Shown here one piece after another: positions 8,935 to 17,887 of a DNA stretch of 51,267 nucleotides. Within the stretch, counting starts at the first letter, position 1. Every line of letters starts with the position of its first letter. Under the pieces are notes generated by a model. That model worked only from the letters and a program-made list of their open reading frames with translations, was not told the origin of the DNA and ran no database searches. The stretch is from Betaproteobacteria bacterium (GTDB taxonomy: Bacteria; Pseudomonadota; Gammaproteobacteria; Burkholderiales; Rhodocyclaceae), in the NCBI GenBank assembly GCA_028065725.1, contig JAPTVL010000403.1, forward strand, positions 1 through 51,267, written 5' to 3'. The translations under genes and the position numbers were made by a program.

Positions 8935-10185
8935 ATGGCAACAGGAATTCGCGGGCTTGTGGGCAGGGCGCTGGTCTGCGTCGTGGCGCTGGCGCTGGGT
9001 CAGGCGGCGCTGGCGGCGGATGCCGGCCAGCCGCCGAGCGGGCTGGCATCTGCGCTGGAACAGGCCTGGCGGCTGCATCCGCAGGCGGCCGCGCTGGATG
9101 CGCGCGATGCCGAGGCGCAGGCGGCGCGGGAGATTGCCGGCGGGCTGACGCCGGAACCGGGCGCCATTTCCATCGGCAGCCGCAACGACCGCTGGAATCG
9201 CGACCGGGGACAGCAGGAATACGAAGTCGAGCTGGCGACGCCATTGTGGCTGCCGGGACAAAAGGCGGCGCGCGAGGACGCGGCGATGAGCCAGATCGAT
9301 GAAGTGGCCGCGAAACGCATCGCCTTGCGCTGGGAGCTGGCCGGCGAGCTGCGCGAGGCGTGGTGGGCGCTGGCGACGGCGCGCAACGCGCGGGCGCTGG
9401 CGGCCCGTCGCGCGGAGACGGCGCGCGCACTGGAATCCGACGTGCGGCGCCGCTACCGCGCCGGCGACCTGTCGCGCATCGACGGCAACCTGGCGCAGTC
9501 GGAAGTGCTCGCCGCCGAGGCGGAACTGATCGAGGCCGAGGCCAGCCGGCTGCAGGCGGAACAGCTCCTGCGCACGCTGACCGGCGCCGGCACGCCGGTC
9601 GACACCGGCGAGGAAGCGCCGGCGCAGATGGCGGTGCAGCCCGCCGACGCTGCCGCGACGCATCCGTTGCTGGCCGCCGCCGCCGCGGCCGCGCGCAGCG
9701 CGCGGGCACGCACCACGGTCGCCGCGGAATCCCGGCGCGCCGCCCCGGAACTGGCATTGCGCGTGGTCCGCGAGCGCGGCGACTTCGCCGAGCCCTACAG
9801 CAACAGCATCGGCGTGCGGCTCAAGATTCCATTTTCCTCGGGCGCGCTGCTTCGCCGCGATACCGCCGCGGCACAGGCCGAGGCCAGCCAGGCCGAGGCC
9901 GAAATGCTGCGTGCGCGGACCCGCGTCGAACTTGAGACGGAACGCGCCGGCCGCGCACTCGCCGCGGCCGGACAACAGCTCGCCATGGCCGAGGAGCGCC
10001 GTGCGCTGGCCGCCGACAATCTGCGCCTGGCCGAAAAGGCGTTCGCGCTGGGCGAATCCGATCTGTCGGCGCTGCTGCGCATCCGCGCCGCCGCGTTCGA
10101 CGCCGAATCCTTTTACGACCGTCAGCGCGTGGCCCGCGCCGCGGCGATATCGCGCCTGAACCAGGCGCTGGGAGCATTGCCATGA
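8935..10185 (+). CDS. TolC-family outer-membrane channel of the second RND system
   Basis: Outer-membrane efflux protein (416 aa) of the CzcC/TolC type. The ATG at 8935 gives a clean signal peptide ending ALGQAALA and has a GGGTGG just upstream; ATG at 8920 and GTG at 8881 are possible earlier starts, but the latter lies within the promoter region. The body is two Ala-rich coiled-coil repeats, with RYRAGDLSRIDGNLAQSEVL and FALGESDLSALLRIRAAAFDAE in equivalent places, as in TolC-like proteins. It is first in the rightward operon and overlaps the next gene by 4 bp. It is only distantly similar to the CusC in this window, so the operon is not a recent duplication of cusCBA. Confidence 0.88.
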   Translation: MATGIRGLVGRALVCVVALALGQAALAADAGQPPSGLASALEQAWRLHPQAAALDARDAEAQAAREIAGGLTPEPGAISIGSRNDRWNRDRGQQEYEVELATPLWLPGQKAAREDAAMSQIDEVAAKRIALRWELAGELREAWWALATARNARALAARRAETARALESDVRRRYRAGDLSRIDGNLAQSEVLAAEAELIEAEASRLQAEQLLRTLTGAGTPVDTGEEAPAQMAVQPADAAATHPLLAAAAAAARSARARTTVAAESRRAAPELALRVVRERGDFAEPYSNSIGVRLKIPFSSGALLRRDTAAAQAEASQAEAEMLRARTRVELETERAGRALAAAGQQLAMAEERRALAADNLRLAEKAFALGESDLSALLRIRAAAFDAESFYDRQRVARAAAISRLNQALGALP

Positions 10186-10730
10186 TGCAAGCAGGAGCAC
10201 TTTTTCTGGCGACAGTCATCGCCTTTCCCACATGGGCCGGCGGCGACGCCAGCGACGGGCATACCCACGCGGAATCGACACCGGCGCCGGTCCCGGTCAC
10301 GACCAGCGCGCCGCGTGCGGTAGCCGCCACCGAGGATTTCGAAGTGGTCGCCGTGCTCGAAGGCAAGCATCTGGTGGTCTATGTCGATCGATTCGCCAGC
10401 AACGAGCCGGTCGCCAAGGCCAAGGTGGAAGTCGAGGGAGCCGGACTGAAGGGGTTCGCCGGCGAGGCCGCGCCCGGCACCTACGTGATGGACCTTGCGG
10501 CAGCCCTGGCGCCGGCCAAACATGCCCTGACCATCAGCATCGAAGCCAGCGATAGCGCCGACCTGCTCAGCGCGACGCTGGATACTACCCCGCCGGCAGC
10601 GGGAAGCGAGCATACCCATGGCTGGGGCGAGCGGGTGGTCTGGATCCTTGCCAGCCTGGTGTTAGTGGCTGCCGGCGCCTTGCTGATGGTCCGTCGCAAC
10701 AGAAGCAAAGCCAAAGGAATTCATAAATGA
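10182..10730 (+). CDS. Membrane-anchored periplasmic protein of the RND operon (function unknown)
   Basis: A 182-aa protein with a signal peptide (start through TWAGG), a His-containing linker (SDGHTHAES), a beta-rich domain of about 110 residues, a second His patch (SEHTHGWGE), one transmembrane helix near the C terminus (VVWILASLVLVAAGALLMV) and a short basic tail (RRNRSKAKG). The domain would face the periplasm, tethered to the inner membrane. ATGA overlaps at both ends (10182-10185 and 10727-10730) couple it to the channel and adaptor genes. The His clusters suggest metal binding or delivery to the pump. I do not recognise a named family, and copper-chaperone-like function is only a guess from context. 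Confidence 0.8.
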   Translation: MMQAGALFLATVIAFPTWAGGDASDGHTHAESTPAPVPVTTSAPRAVAATEDFEVVAVLEGKHLVVYVDRFASNEPVAKAKVEVEGAGLKGFAGEAAPGTYVMDLAAALAPAKHALTISIEASDSADLLSATLDTTPPAAGSEHTHGWGERVVWILASLVLVAAGALLMVRRNRSKAKGIHK

Positions 10731-11869
10731 AAACCACGACGCTCGGGCTGCTCGCCGCTGCAGCATCGCTCGCGTTCATCGCCGGCGGCGCACTGGCCCA
10801 CGGTGACGAAGATCACAGCCAGGATGCCAAGAAGGCCTCGTCCGCGCCGGCCGGCGGTGCGCCGGATGCTCCGGCCGCGCTGCAGCGCCTGGCCGATGGC
10901 AGCCTGTTCGTGCCCAAGCCGGTGCAGCGCCAGCTCGGCATTCGTACCCAAGCGGCACGCATCGGCGATCTCGCGGCGACGGTCGAACTCAATGGCAAGG
11001 TGATTGCCGACCCGAACACCGGCGGCCGCGTCCAGGCGCCGTTTCCCGGCAGCGTGATGCCCGGCCCCAAGGGCATGCCGACGCCGGGGCGCAAGGTGGT
11101 CAAGGGCGAAGTGCTGGCCTGGCTGCGCCCGGTGGCCGGCGCCATCGAACGCGGCAACCAGAAGGCGCAACTGGCCGAGCTGGAAGCCCAGCTGGCGATT
11201 GCCGACGGGCGCGTGAAACGTTTCGAGCAGCTCGAGGGCGCCGTGCCGCAAAAGGAAATCGACGCGGCACGGATCGAGCACGGGGCGCTGCAGAAGCGCC
11301 GCGCCTTCGTCGCCGCCAGCATCGATAGCGCCGAACCGTTGCTGGCACCGGGAGCGGGCGTGATCAGCGCCTCGCACCATCTGGTCGCCGGCCAGGTGGT
11401 CGACGCCAGGGAGGTGCTGTTCGAGATCGTCGATCCCGAGCACCTTGCGGTCGAAGCCCTGGCCTACGATCCGGGCATCGGCGCCAGCCTGATCTCGGCC
11501 AGTGCGCTGGCGGAGCAAACCGCGTTGGAACTTAAATACGTCGGCGGCGGCCGTCAGTTGCGCGAACAGGCGCTGCCGCTCCTGTTCCGCATCGTTTCCG
11601 CCAACTCGATGGTGGCCGTCGGCCAGCCGGTCAAGGTGATGGTGCGCACCGCGCACGAGATCAAGGGCGCGGCGGTGCCGCGCTCGGCGCTGACGAAAGT
11701 CGGCGCCGGCGAGACGGCGCTGTGGGTGCATGCGGAAGCGGAGCGCTTCGTCGTGCGCCGGGTGCGCCATCAGGCACTGGACGCCGCCAATGTCGCGATT
11801 GTCGACGGACTGCGCGAGGGCGACCGCGTGGTCGTCGAAGGCGCCGGCCTGCTGTCGCAAGTCCGCTAA
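10727..11869 (+). CDS. RND periplasmic adaptor (HlyD/CzcB family)
   Basis: Membrane-fusion protein (380 aa) for the second heavy-metal RND pump. It starts at the ATG overlapping the previous stop; a signal peptide ends at GGALA, followed by HGDEDHSQD, a His/Asp-rich possible metal-binding N terminus. The lipoyl halves flank a short helical hairpin (residues ~130-200, IERGNQKAQLAELEAQLAIA), and a beta-barrel and membrane-proximal domain follow, ending GLREGDRVVVEGAGLL, typical of the family. It has neither the three-Met segment nor the CusF domain of the CusB in this window. Codons 11698-11718 carry a copy of the dispersed repeat. Confidence 0.9.
   Translation: MKTTTLGLLAAAASLAFIAGGALAHGDEDHSQDAKKASSAPAGGAPDAPAALQRLADGSLFVPKPVQRQLGIRTQAARIGDLAATVELNGKVIADPNTGGRVQAPFPGSVMPGPKGMPTPGRKVVKGEVLAWLRPVAGAIERGNQKAQLAELEAQLAIADGRVKRFEQLEGAVPQKEIDAARIEHGALQKRRAFVAASIDSAEPLLAPGAGVISASHHLVAGQVVDAREVLFEIVDPEHLAVEALAYDPGIGASLISASALAEQTALELKYVGGGRQLREQALPLLFRIVSANSMVAVGQPVKVMVRTAHEIKGAAVPRSALTKVGAGETALWVHAEAERFVVRRVRHQALDAANVAIVDGLREGDRVVVEGAGLLSQVR
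11698..11718 (+). repeat. Dispersed 21-bp repeat, copy 2
   Basis: Plus orientation; AGTCGGCGCCGGCGA then GACGGC. It lies within the second adaptor gene, encoding KVGAGETA. Confidence 0.4.
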
Positions 11870-11872
11870 ATC

Positions 11873-14800
11873 ATGTTCGACTTCATCATCCACACCGCGC
11901 TCAGGCAGCGCCTGATCGTCCTCGGCGTCTCGCTGCTGCTGATCATTTACGGCGCGCTCATGCTGCGCCAGATGCCGGTCGACGTTTTTCCCGACCTCAA
12001 CAAGCCGACCGTGACGCTGATGACCGAGGCCGGCGGCATGGCGCCGGAGGAGGTCGAGCAACTGGTGAGCTTTCCGATCGAGTCGAGCATGAACGGCATG
12101 CCCGGCGTGACGCGCGTGCGCTCGGTGTCGGGCATCGGCCTGTCGATCGTCTATGTCGAGTTTGAATGGGGCAGCGACATCTACCGCAACCGGCAGCAGA
12201 TCGCCGAGCGCCTGAACCTGGTGCGCGAACAGCTGCCGCCGGGCATCGTGCCGCAACTGGGGCCGATCTCCTCGATCATGGGCGAGATCCTGCTGATCGC
12301 GATCCCGGCGGACCCGGACAAGGTCAGCCCGATGGCGGTGCGCGAGTATGCCGACTGGGTCATGCGGCCGCGCCTGCTGACGATTCCCGGCGTCGCCCAG
12401 GTGATTCCGATCGGCGGCGAAGTGCGCCAGTACCGCGTCGAGATCAAGCCCGCGCAGCTGCAGGCGCTGGACATCGAGCGCGAAAGGCTGGAAGCCGCGC
12501 TACGCGATTTCGGCGCCAACACCAGCGGCGGCTTCCTCGAAGCCCAGGGCCGCGAATGGCTGATCCGCCAGATCGGCCGCAGCTCGCGCATCGAGGATTT
12601 GCAGAATCTGGTGGTGGCGGTCAAGAACGGCCAGCCGATCCTGCTCAGGCAGCTCGCCGACGTGAAACTGGCGCCGGCCATCAAGCGCGGCGACGGCAGC
12701 TACATGGGCAAGCCGGCGGTGATCCTGTCGGTGCAAAAGCAACCGGCCGCCGACAGCGTGACCCTGACCCGCGAGGTGGAAAAGGCCGTCGCCGAACTGG
12801 GCAGGAATCTGCCGCAGGGCATCGATGCACCATCCTTCCTGTTCAAGCAGGCCGACTTCATCGAGCACTCGGTGAACAACGTCGAGGAAGCCTTGCGCGA
12901 CGGCGCGATCCTGGTCGCGGTGATCCTCTTCCTGTTCCTGCTCAATGTGCGCACCACGATCATTTCACTGATGGCGATTCCGGTGTCGCTGCTGGCCACG
13001 GCGCTGGTGTTCCATTACTTCGGGCTGTCGATCAACACCATGACCCTGGGCGGACTGGCGATTGCCATCGGCGAGCTGGTGGATGACGCCGTGGTCGGCG
13101 TCGAGAACGTCTTGCGCCGCCTCAAGCTGAATCGCGCGGCGGCGACCCCGCGTCCGGTGGCCGAGGTGATCGCCGCCGCCACCCTGGAAGTGCGCTCGGC
13201 CATCGTCTATGCGACGGCGATCATCGTGCTGGTGTTCGTCCCGCTGTTCGTGCTGCCGGGCATCGAGGGCCGGCTGTTCACGCCGCTCGGCGTGGCCTAC
13301 ATCGTGTCCATTCTCGCCAGCATGGTCGTCTCGGTGACGCTGACGCCGGTGATGGCCTACTACCTGCTGCCGCGCATGAAACAACTGCACGCCGGCGACA
13401 GCCCGCTGGTGACCTGGCTCAAGCGCTGGGACGCGAAGCTGCTGCACTGGTCCTTCAATCACGCGCGCGGCCTGCTGGCCGGTGCGCTGGCGCTGGTGGC
13501 GATCGTCGCGGCCAGCGTGCCCTTCTTTCCACGCTCTTTCCTGCCACCCTTCAACGAGGGCACGCTGACGGTGAATGTGCTGCTCAACCCCGGCACCTCG
13601 CTGGCCGAATCCAACCGCATCGGCACCCTGGCCGAGCAAGTCGTCGCCCAGGTGCCCGAGGTGACCAAGGTCGGCCGCCGCACCGGCCGCGCCGAACTCG
13701 ACGAGCATGCCGAGGGCGTGCATTACACCGAGATGGACGTCGACCTCAAGGCCTCCGACCGCAGCCGCGAGCAGATCATCGCCGACATCCGGCAGCGCCT
13801 GGCCAGCCTGCCGGCGGCTTCCAACGTCGGCCAGCCGATCTCGCATCGGCTCGACCACCTGTTGTCCGGCGTGCGCGCCCAGATCGCGCTGAAAATCTAT
13901 GGCGACGACCTCGATACGCTGCGCGGCCTGGCCGCCGAGCTGCGCGGGCGGCTGGCGAAGATTCCCGGCGTGACCGATTTGCAGATCGAGAAGCAGGTGC
14001 TGATCCCGCAGGTCAAGATCCGCCTCGACTACGAGCAGGCGGCGCGCTACGGCGTCGCCCCCGGCAACCTGCTGCGCAGCCTGGAGCAGATGATCGAGGG
14101 CGAACGCATCACCCAGGTCATCGAAGGCAACCGGCGCTTCGACCTGCTGGTGCGCCTGCCGGAAAGCGCGCGCAGCCCGCAGGCGCTGGCCGATCTGCTG
14201 ATCGAAACGCCGGGCGGCCACGTGCCCCTGTCGCGCGTCGCCAGCGTGGAGGAAAGCGACGGACCGAATCAGGTCAACCGCGAGAACTCGCGCCGCCGCA
14301 TCGCGCTCTCGGCCAATACCGACGGCCGCGACATGTCCAGGGTGATCGCCGACATCCGCGCCGAACTGGCCTCAAGGCCGCTGCCGGAAGGCTATTTCAC
14401 CGCGCTGGAGGGCCAGTTCCAGGCACAGGAGCAGGCCGCAAGACTGATCACGCTGCTCGCCGCCGTGTCGCTGAGCATGATCTTCATGGTGCTCTACAGC
14501 CGCTATCGTTCGACGGCGCTGACCTTGATCATCATGGGCAACATCCCGCTGGCCCTGGTCGGCAGCGTGATCGCGCTGTGGATTTCCGGGCAGCCGCTGT
14601 CGGTCGCGGCGCTGGTCGGCTTCATCACCCTGACCGGCATCGCCACCCGCAACGGCATCCTCAAGATCAGTCATTACATCAACCTGTGCGCCTTCGAAGG
14701 CGAGACATTCGGCCAGCACATGATCGTGCGCGGTTCGCTGGAACGCCTGACGCCGGTGCTGATGACGGCGCTGGTCGCCGCCTTCGCGCTGCTGCCATTG

Positions 14801-14977
14801 CTGCTGTCGGCCGACGCCCCGGGCAAGGAAGTCCTGCATCCGGTGGCAGTGGTGATCTTCGGCGGCCTGATCAGTTCGACGCTGCTCGATTCCCTGCTCA
14901 CCCCGCTGATGTTCTGGCTCTGGGGCAAACCGGCGCTGGAACGACTGCTGGCCGACCAATCGAAAGAAAGCTTCTAA
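11873..14977 (+). CDS. Heavy-metal RND efflux permease (CzcA/CusA family, not CusA-type)
   Basis: Inner-membrane RND pump (1034 aa), with family-typical first helix, DVFPDLNKPTVTLMTEAGGMAPEE in the porter domain and two sets of transmembrane helices. The fourth-helix motif is AIGELVDDAVVGVEN (D404, D405), unlike the AIGAMIDAA of CusA. At the positions of the three CusA copper methionines it has NPGTS (Thr), a possible YTEMDV, and HRLDHLLSGV (His), so at least two of three are lost. It is therefore likely to export a different cation or to handle copper by another route; the substrate cannot be read from the sequence. It starts 3 bp after the adaptor gene. Confidence 0.93.
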   Translation: MFDFIIHTALRQRLIVLGVSLLLIIYGALMLRQMPVDVFPDLNKPTVTLMTEAGGMAPEEVEQLVSFPIESSMNGMPGVTRVRSVSGIGLSIVYVEFEWGSDIYRNRQQIAERLNLVREQLPPGIVPQLGPISSIMGEILLIAIPADPDKVSPMAVREYADWVMRPRLLTIPGVAQVIPIGGEVRQYRVEIKPAQLQALDIERERLEAALRDFGANTSGGFLEAQGREWLIRQIGRSSRIEDLQNLVVAVKNGQPILLRQLADVKLAPAIKRGDGSYMGKPAVILSVQKQPAADSVTLTREVEKAVAELGRNLPQGIDAPSFLFKQADFIEHSVNNVEEALRDGAILVAVILFLFLLNVRTTIISLMAIPVSLLATALVFHYFGLSINTMTLGGLAIAIGELVDDAVVGVENVLRRLKLNRAAATPRPVAEVIAAATLEVRSAIVYATAIIVLVFVPLFVLPGIEGRLFTPLGVAYIVSILASMVVSVTLTPVMAYYLLPRMKQLHAGDSPLVTWLKRWDAKLLHWSFNHARGLLAGALALVAIVAASVPFFPRSFLPPFNEGTLTVNVLLNPGTSLAESNRIGTLAEQVVAQVPEVTKVGRRTGRAELDEHAEGVHYTEMDVDLKASDRSREQIIADIRQRLASLPAASNVGQPISHRLDHLLSGVRAQIALKIYGDDLDTLRGLAAELRGRLAKIPGVTDLQIEKQVLIPQVKIRLDYEQAARYGVAPGNLLRSLEQMIEGERITQVIEGNRRFDLLVRLPESARSPQALADLLIETPGGHVPLSRVASVEESDGPNQVNRENSRRRIALSANTDGRDMSRVIADIRAELASRPLPEGYFTALEGQFQAQEQAARLITLLAAVSLSMIFMVLYSRYRSTALTLIIMGNIPLALVGSVIALWISGQPLSVAALVGFITLTGIATRNGILKISHYINLCAFEGETFGQHMIVRGSLERLTPVLMTALVAAFALLPLLLSADAPGKEVLHPVAVVIFGGLISSTLLDSLLTPLMFWLWGKPALERLLADQSKESF

Positions 14978-15002
14978 TCCCGATTACCCAAGGAGACCAC
15001 CA

Positions 15003-15461
15003 ATGAAAACCCTGAACGCCCTGATCTTCACTGCCGCCATGCTGACCGGAGCCACGGCGCTGGCGCATAGCGACGAAGCACTCGACACCCAGAAGGCCCC
15101 CAACGGCGGCCAGTTGCGCATGGCCGGCAGCTATCACTTCGAACTGGTCGTCGCCAGGGACAGCAAGGAGGCCAGAGACAATCCCGTCGTCGTGTATGTC
15201 ACCGACCATGCCGGATCCAAGGTGTCGACAGTCGGCGCCGGCGGCACGGCGACCATCCTCGCCGGCAAGCAGAAAGCCAGCATCAAGCTGGTGCCCGACG
15301 GCGACAACCGCCTCAAGGGAGTCGGCACATATGCCTCGACGCCGGACATGAAGGCCGTGGTGTCGGTCACCGTGGCCGGCAAGCCGGCCGAGCAGGCGCG
15401 GTTTACGCCGCTGGCGCCGGTTGCCGCGGCGAAGGACGGGCATATGGACCACAAGCACTGA
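15003..15461 (+). CDS. Secreted His-rich protein at the end of the RND operon (unknown function)
   Basis: A 152-aa periplasmic protein: signal peptide MKTLNALIFTAAMLTGATALA, then HSDEALDTQKAPNGGQLR, a compact beta-rich domain of about 100 residues, and a His-rich tail (KDGHMDHKH). It has a strong ribosome-binding site (AAGGAG) and follows the permease by 25 bp. The APNGGQLRMAGSYHFELVV pattern is often seen in small proteins beside CusA/CzcA pumps, but I cannot give it a firm family name. A periplasmic metal-buffering role is inferred from the His tail and context. Codons 15230-15250 contain a copy of the dispersed repeat, encoding TVGAGGTA. Confidence 0.82.
   Translation: MKTLNALIFTAAMLTGATALAHSDEALDTQKAPNGGQLRMAGSYHFELVVARDSKEARDNPVVVYVTDHAGSKVSTVGAGGTATILAGKQKASIKLVPDGDNRLKGVGTYASTPDMKAVVSVTVAGKPAEQARFTPLAPVAAAKDGHMDHKH
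15230..15250 (+). repeat. Dispersed 21-bp repeat, copy 3
   Basis: Plus orientation; AGTCGGCGCCGGCGG then CACGGC. It lies within the His-rich secreted protein gene, encoding TVGAGGTA. Confidence 0.45.
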
Positions 15462-15550
15462 CCGAGCGGACAGGGTAGCGGCCATCCCGTCCGTCCGCGT
15501 GCCCGGCCGTTTCCTCGCCGTGGCGCGACGGCCGGCATCGTGCCGGTACT

Positions 15551-15601
15551 TTAGCGGTCCTTGCGCACGTGATAATTGATCACGCCATTCTTTTCCGTCA
15601 T
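15551..15601 (-). other. Short in-frame coding-like tail after the DUF779 gene
   Basis: On the minus strand, in the same frame as the DUF779 gene and after its TAA, an open run of 23 codons ends at a second stop. It includes ATG at 15601 and encodes MTEKNGVINYHVRKDR. The composition looks protein-like, unlike the GC-driven shadows around it. It may be the remnant of a longer C terminus or a lost gene. There is no ribosome-binding site and no independent support. The rest of 15462-15622 shows only GC-rich inverted repeats that could act as a weak terminator for the RND operon. Confidence 0.2.
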
Positions 15602-15622
15602 CGACAGCAAGTTCAAAGCCAG

Positions 15623-16012
15623 TTAAGAAGAAAGCGCCGGCCCGACGACAGGGGCCTCGGCTGCCAGTTCCTTCCACTCCGCGTCGCTAAATACCCGCGA
15701 GCGGGTGTGGAAGGCCTTGCCTTCCGGCCCTTCCAGCGAGAAAGTGCCGCCAGTACCCTCGATCACGTCGATGATCAGTTGGGTGTGCTTCCAGTAGTCG
15801 TACTGGGCCTTGCCGATGTAGAACGGGCAACCGCCGATGTCGCCGAGGTAGGCATCGCCGGTGCCGATGGTGAGTTCGCCAGGCAGGTAGCAGTTGGCGG
15901 CGCTGTTGTCGCAGCAGCCGCCGGACTGGTGGAAGAACACCGGGCCGTGTTTGCACTTGAGCAACTCAATCAGCTCCAGCGCGGCATCCGTGGCAATGAC
16001 TTTGTCGACCAT
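15623..16012 (-). CDS. DUF779 family protein
   Basis: A 129-aa cytoplasmic protein of the DUF779 family. Characteristic stretches are FFHQSGGCCDNSAANCY, IGGCPFYIGKAQYDYWKHTQLIIDV and FSLEGPEGKAFHTRSRVF. The Cys-Cys pair and a further Cys could form a redox or metal site, though none has been established to my knowledge. Members of the family commonly lie next to NAD-dependent aldehyde dehydrogenase genes of alcohol metabolism, as here, where it lies 87 bp downstream of one. An intervening terminator-like hairpin (16025-16061) may lower its expression relative to the dehydrogenase. Molecular function unknown. Confidence 0.88.
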   Translation of the reverse strand: MVDKVIATDAALELIELLKCKHGPVFFHQSGGCCDNSAANCYLPGELTIGTGDAYLGDIGGCPFYIGKAQYDYWKHTQLIIDVIEGTGGTFSLEGPEGKAFHTRSRVFSDAEWKELAAEAPVVGPALSS

Positions 16013-16024
16013 GTTCGTCTCCCA

Positions 16025-16061
16025 GAAAAGCGGGGGCGACCCGGTGGGAACCGGGCGCCCC
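16025..16061 (-). terminator. Terminator-like hairpin between aldehyde dehydrogenase and DUF779 genes
   Basis: Read on the minus strand, GGGGCG-CCCGGT and ACCGGG-CGCCCC pair around a four-base loop with a single bulged base, followed after a few bases by TTTTCT. It lies in the 87-bp gap between the two genes. It could be a partial terminator that sets a lower level of DUF779 transcript, or an mRNA end-stabilising stem. Confidence 0.5.
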
Positions 16062-16099
16062 TCAAGCTCAATGCAACATCGAGCGGAGGAATCAAAGAA

Positions 16100-17620
<1,521 letters not shown>

Positions 17621-17673
17621 GTTGTCTCCTCAAGTGATGGTTGTCATGTCCCGCAGGGGAACGCAACCCCCAT

Positions 17674-17689
17674 TGCAGCCAGCGTGCCA
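17674..17689 (-). promoter_or_regulatory. Sigma-54 promoter of the aldehyde dehydrogenase gene
   Basis: On the minus strand the sequence is TGGCACGCTGGCTGCA, matching the sigma-54 consensus TGGCACG-N4-TTGC at all but one fixed position, with GG and GC elements correctly spaced. It points at the dehydrogenase start at 17620. The neighbouring gene encodes a sigma-54 activator, which supports the assignment. Confidence 0.85.
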
Positions 17690-17739
17690 GATTTCGAAAA
17701 TCCAGTCGCAGCAAGGGATGGCGTGGATTTTGATCACGT

Positions 17740-17803
17740 CTGACAGAAGTGTTAGGCTTAAAATGACTGTCTCGAAATGTGACACTTTCCCTGAAATGAC
17801 ACA
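17740..17803. promoter_or_regulatory. Candidate upstream activator sites for the AcoR-like regulator
   Basis: Upstream of the sigma-54 promoter there are imperfect inverted repeats built from TGTC/GACA halves: CTGACAGAAGTGTTAG (17740-17755), TGTCTCGAAATGTGACA (17769-17785) and a third overlapping element ending ATGACACA near 17803. They are 50-115 bp upstream of the -24 element, a normal place for enhancer sites, and lie between the two divergent genes. No regulator consensus was used, so the boundaries are approximate. Confidence 0.45.
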
Positions 17804-17887
17804 GCCCCCGAACATGCGCGGATAATGATTTCCAGCGGCACTAGACCGCTGGCTGCCCCGGAGGCAAGCCCATTTGGAGGAGTTGCA

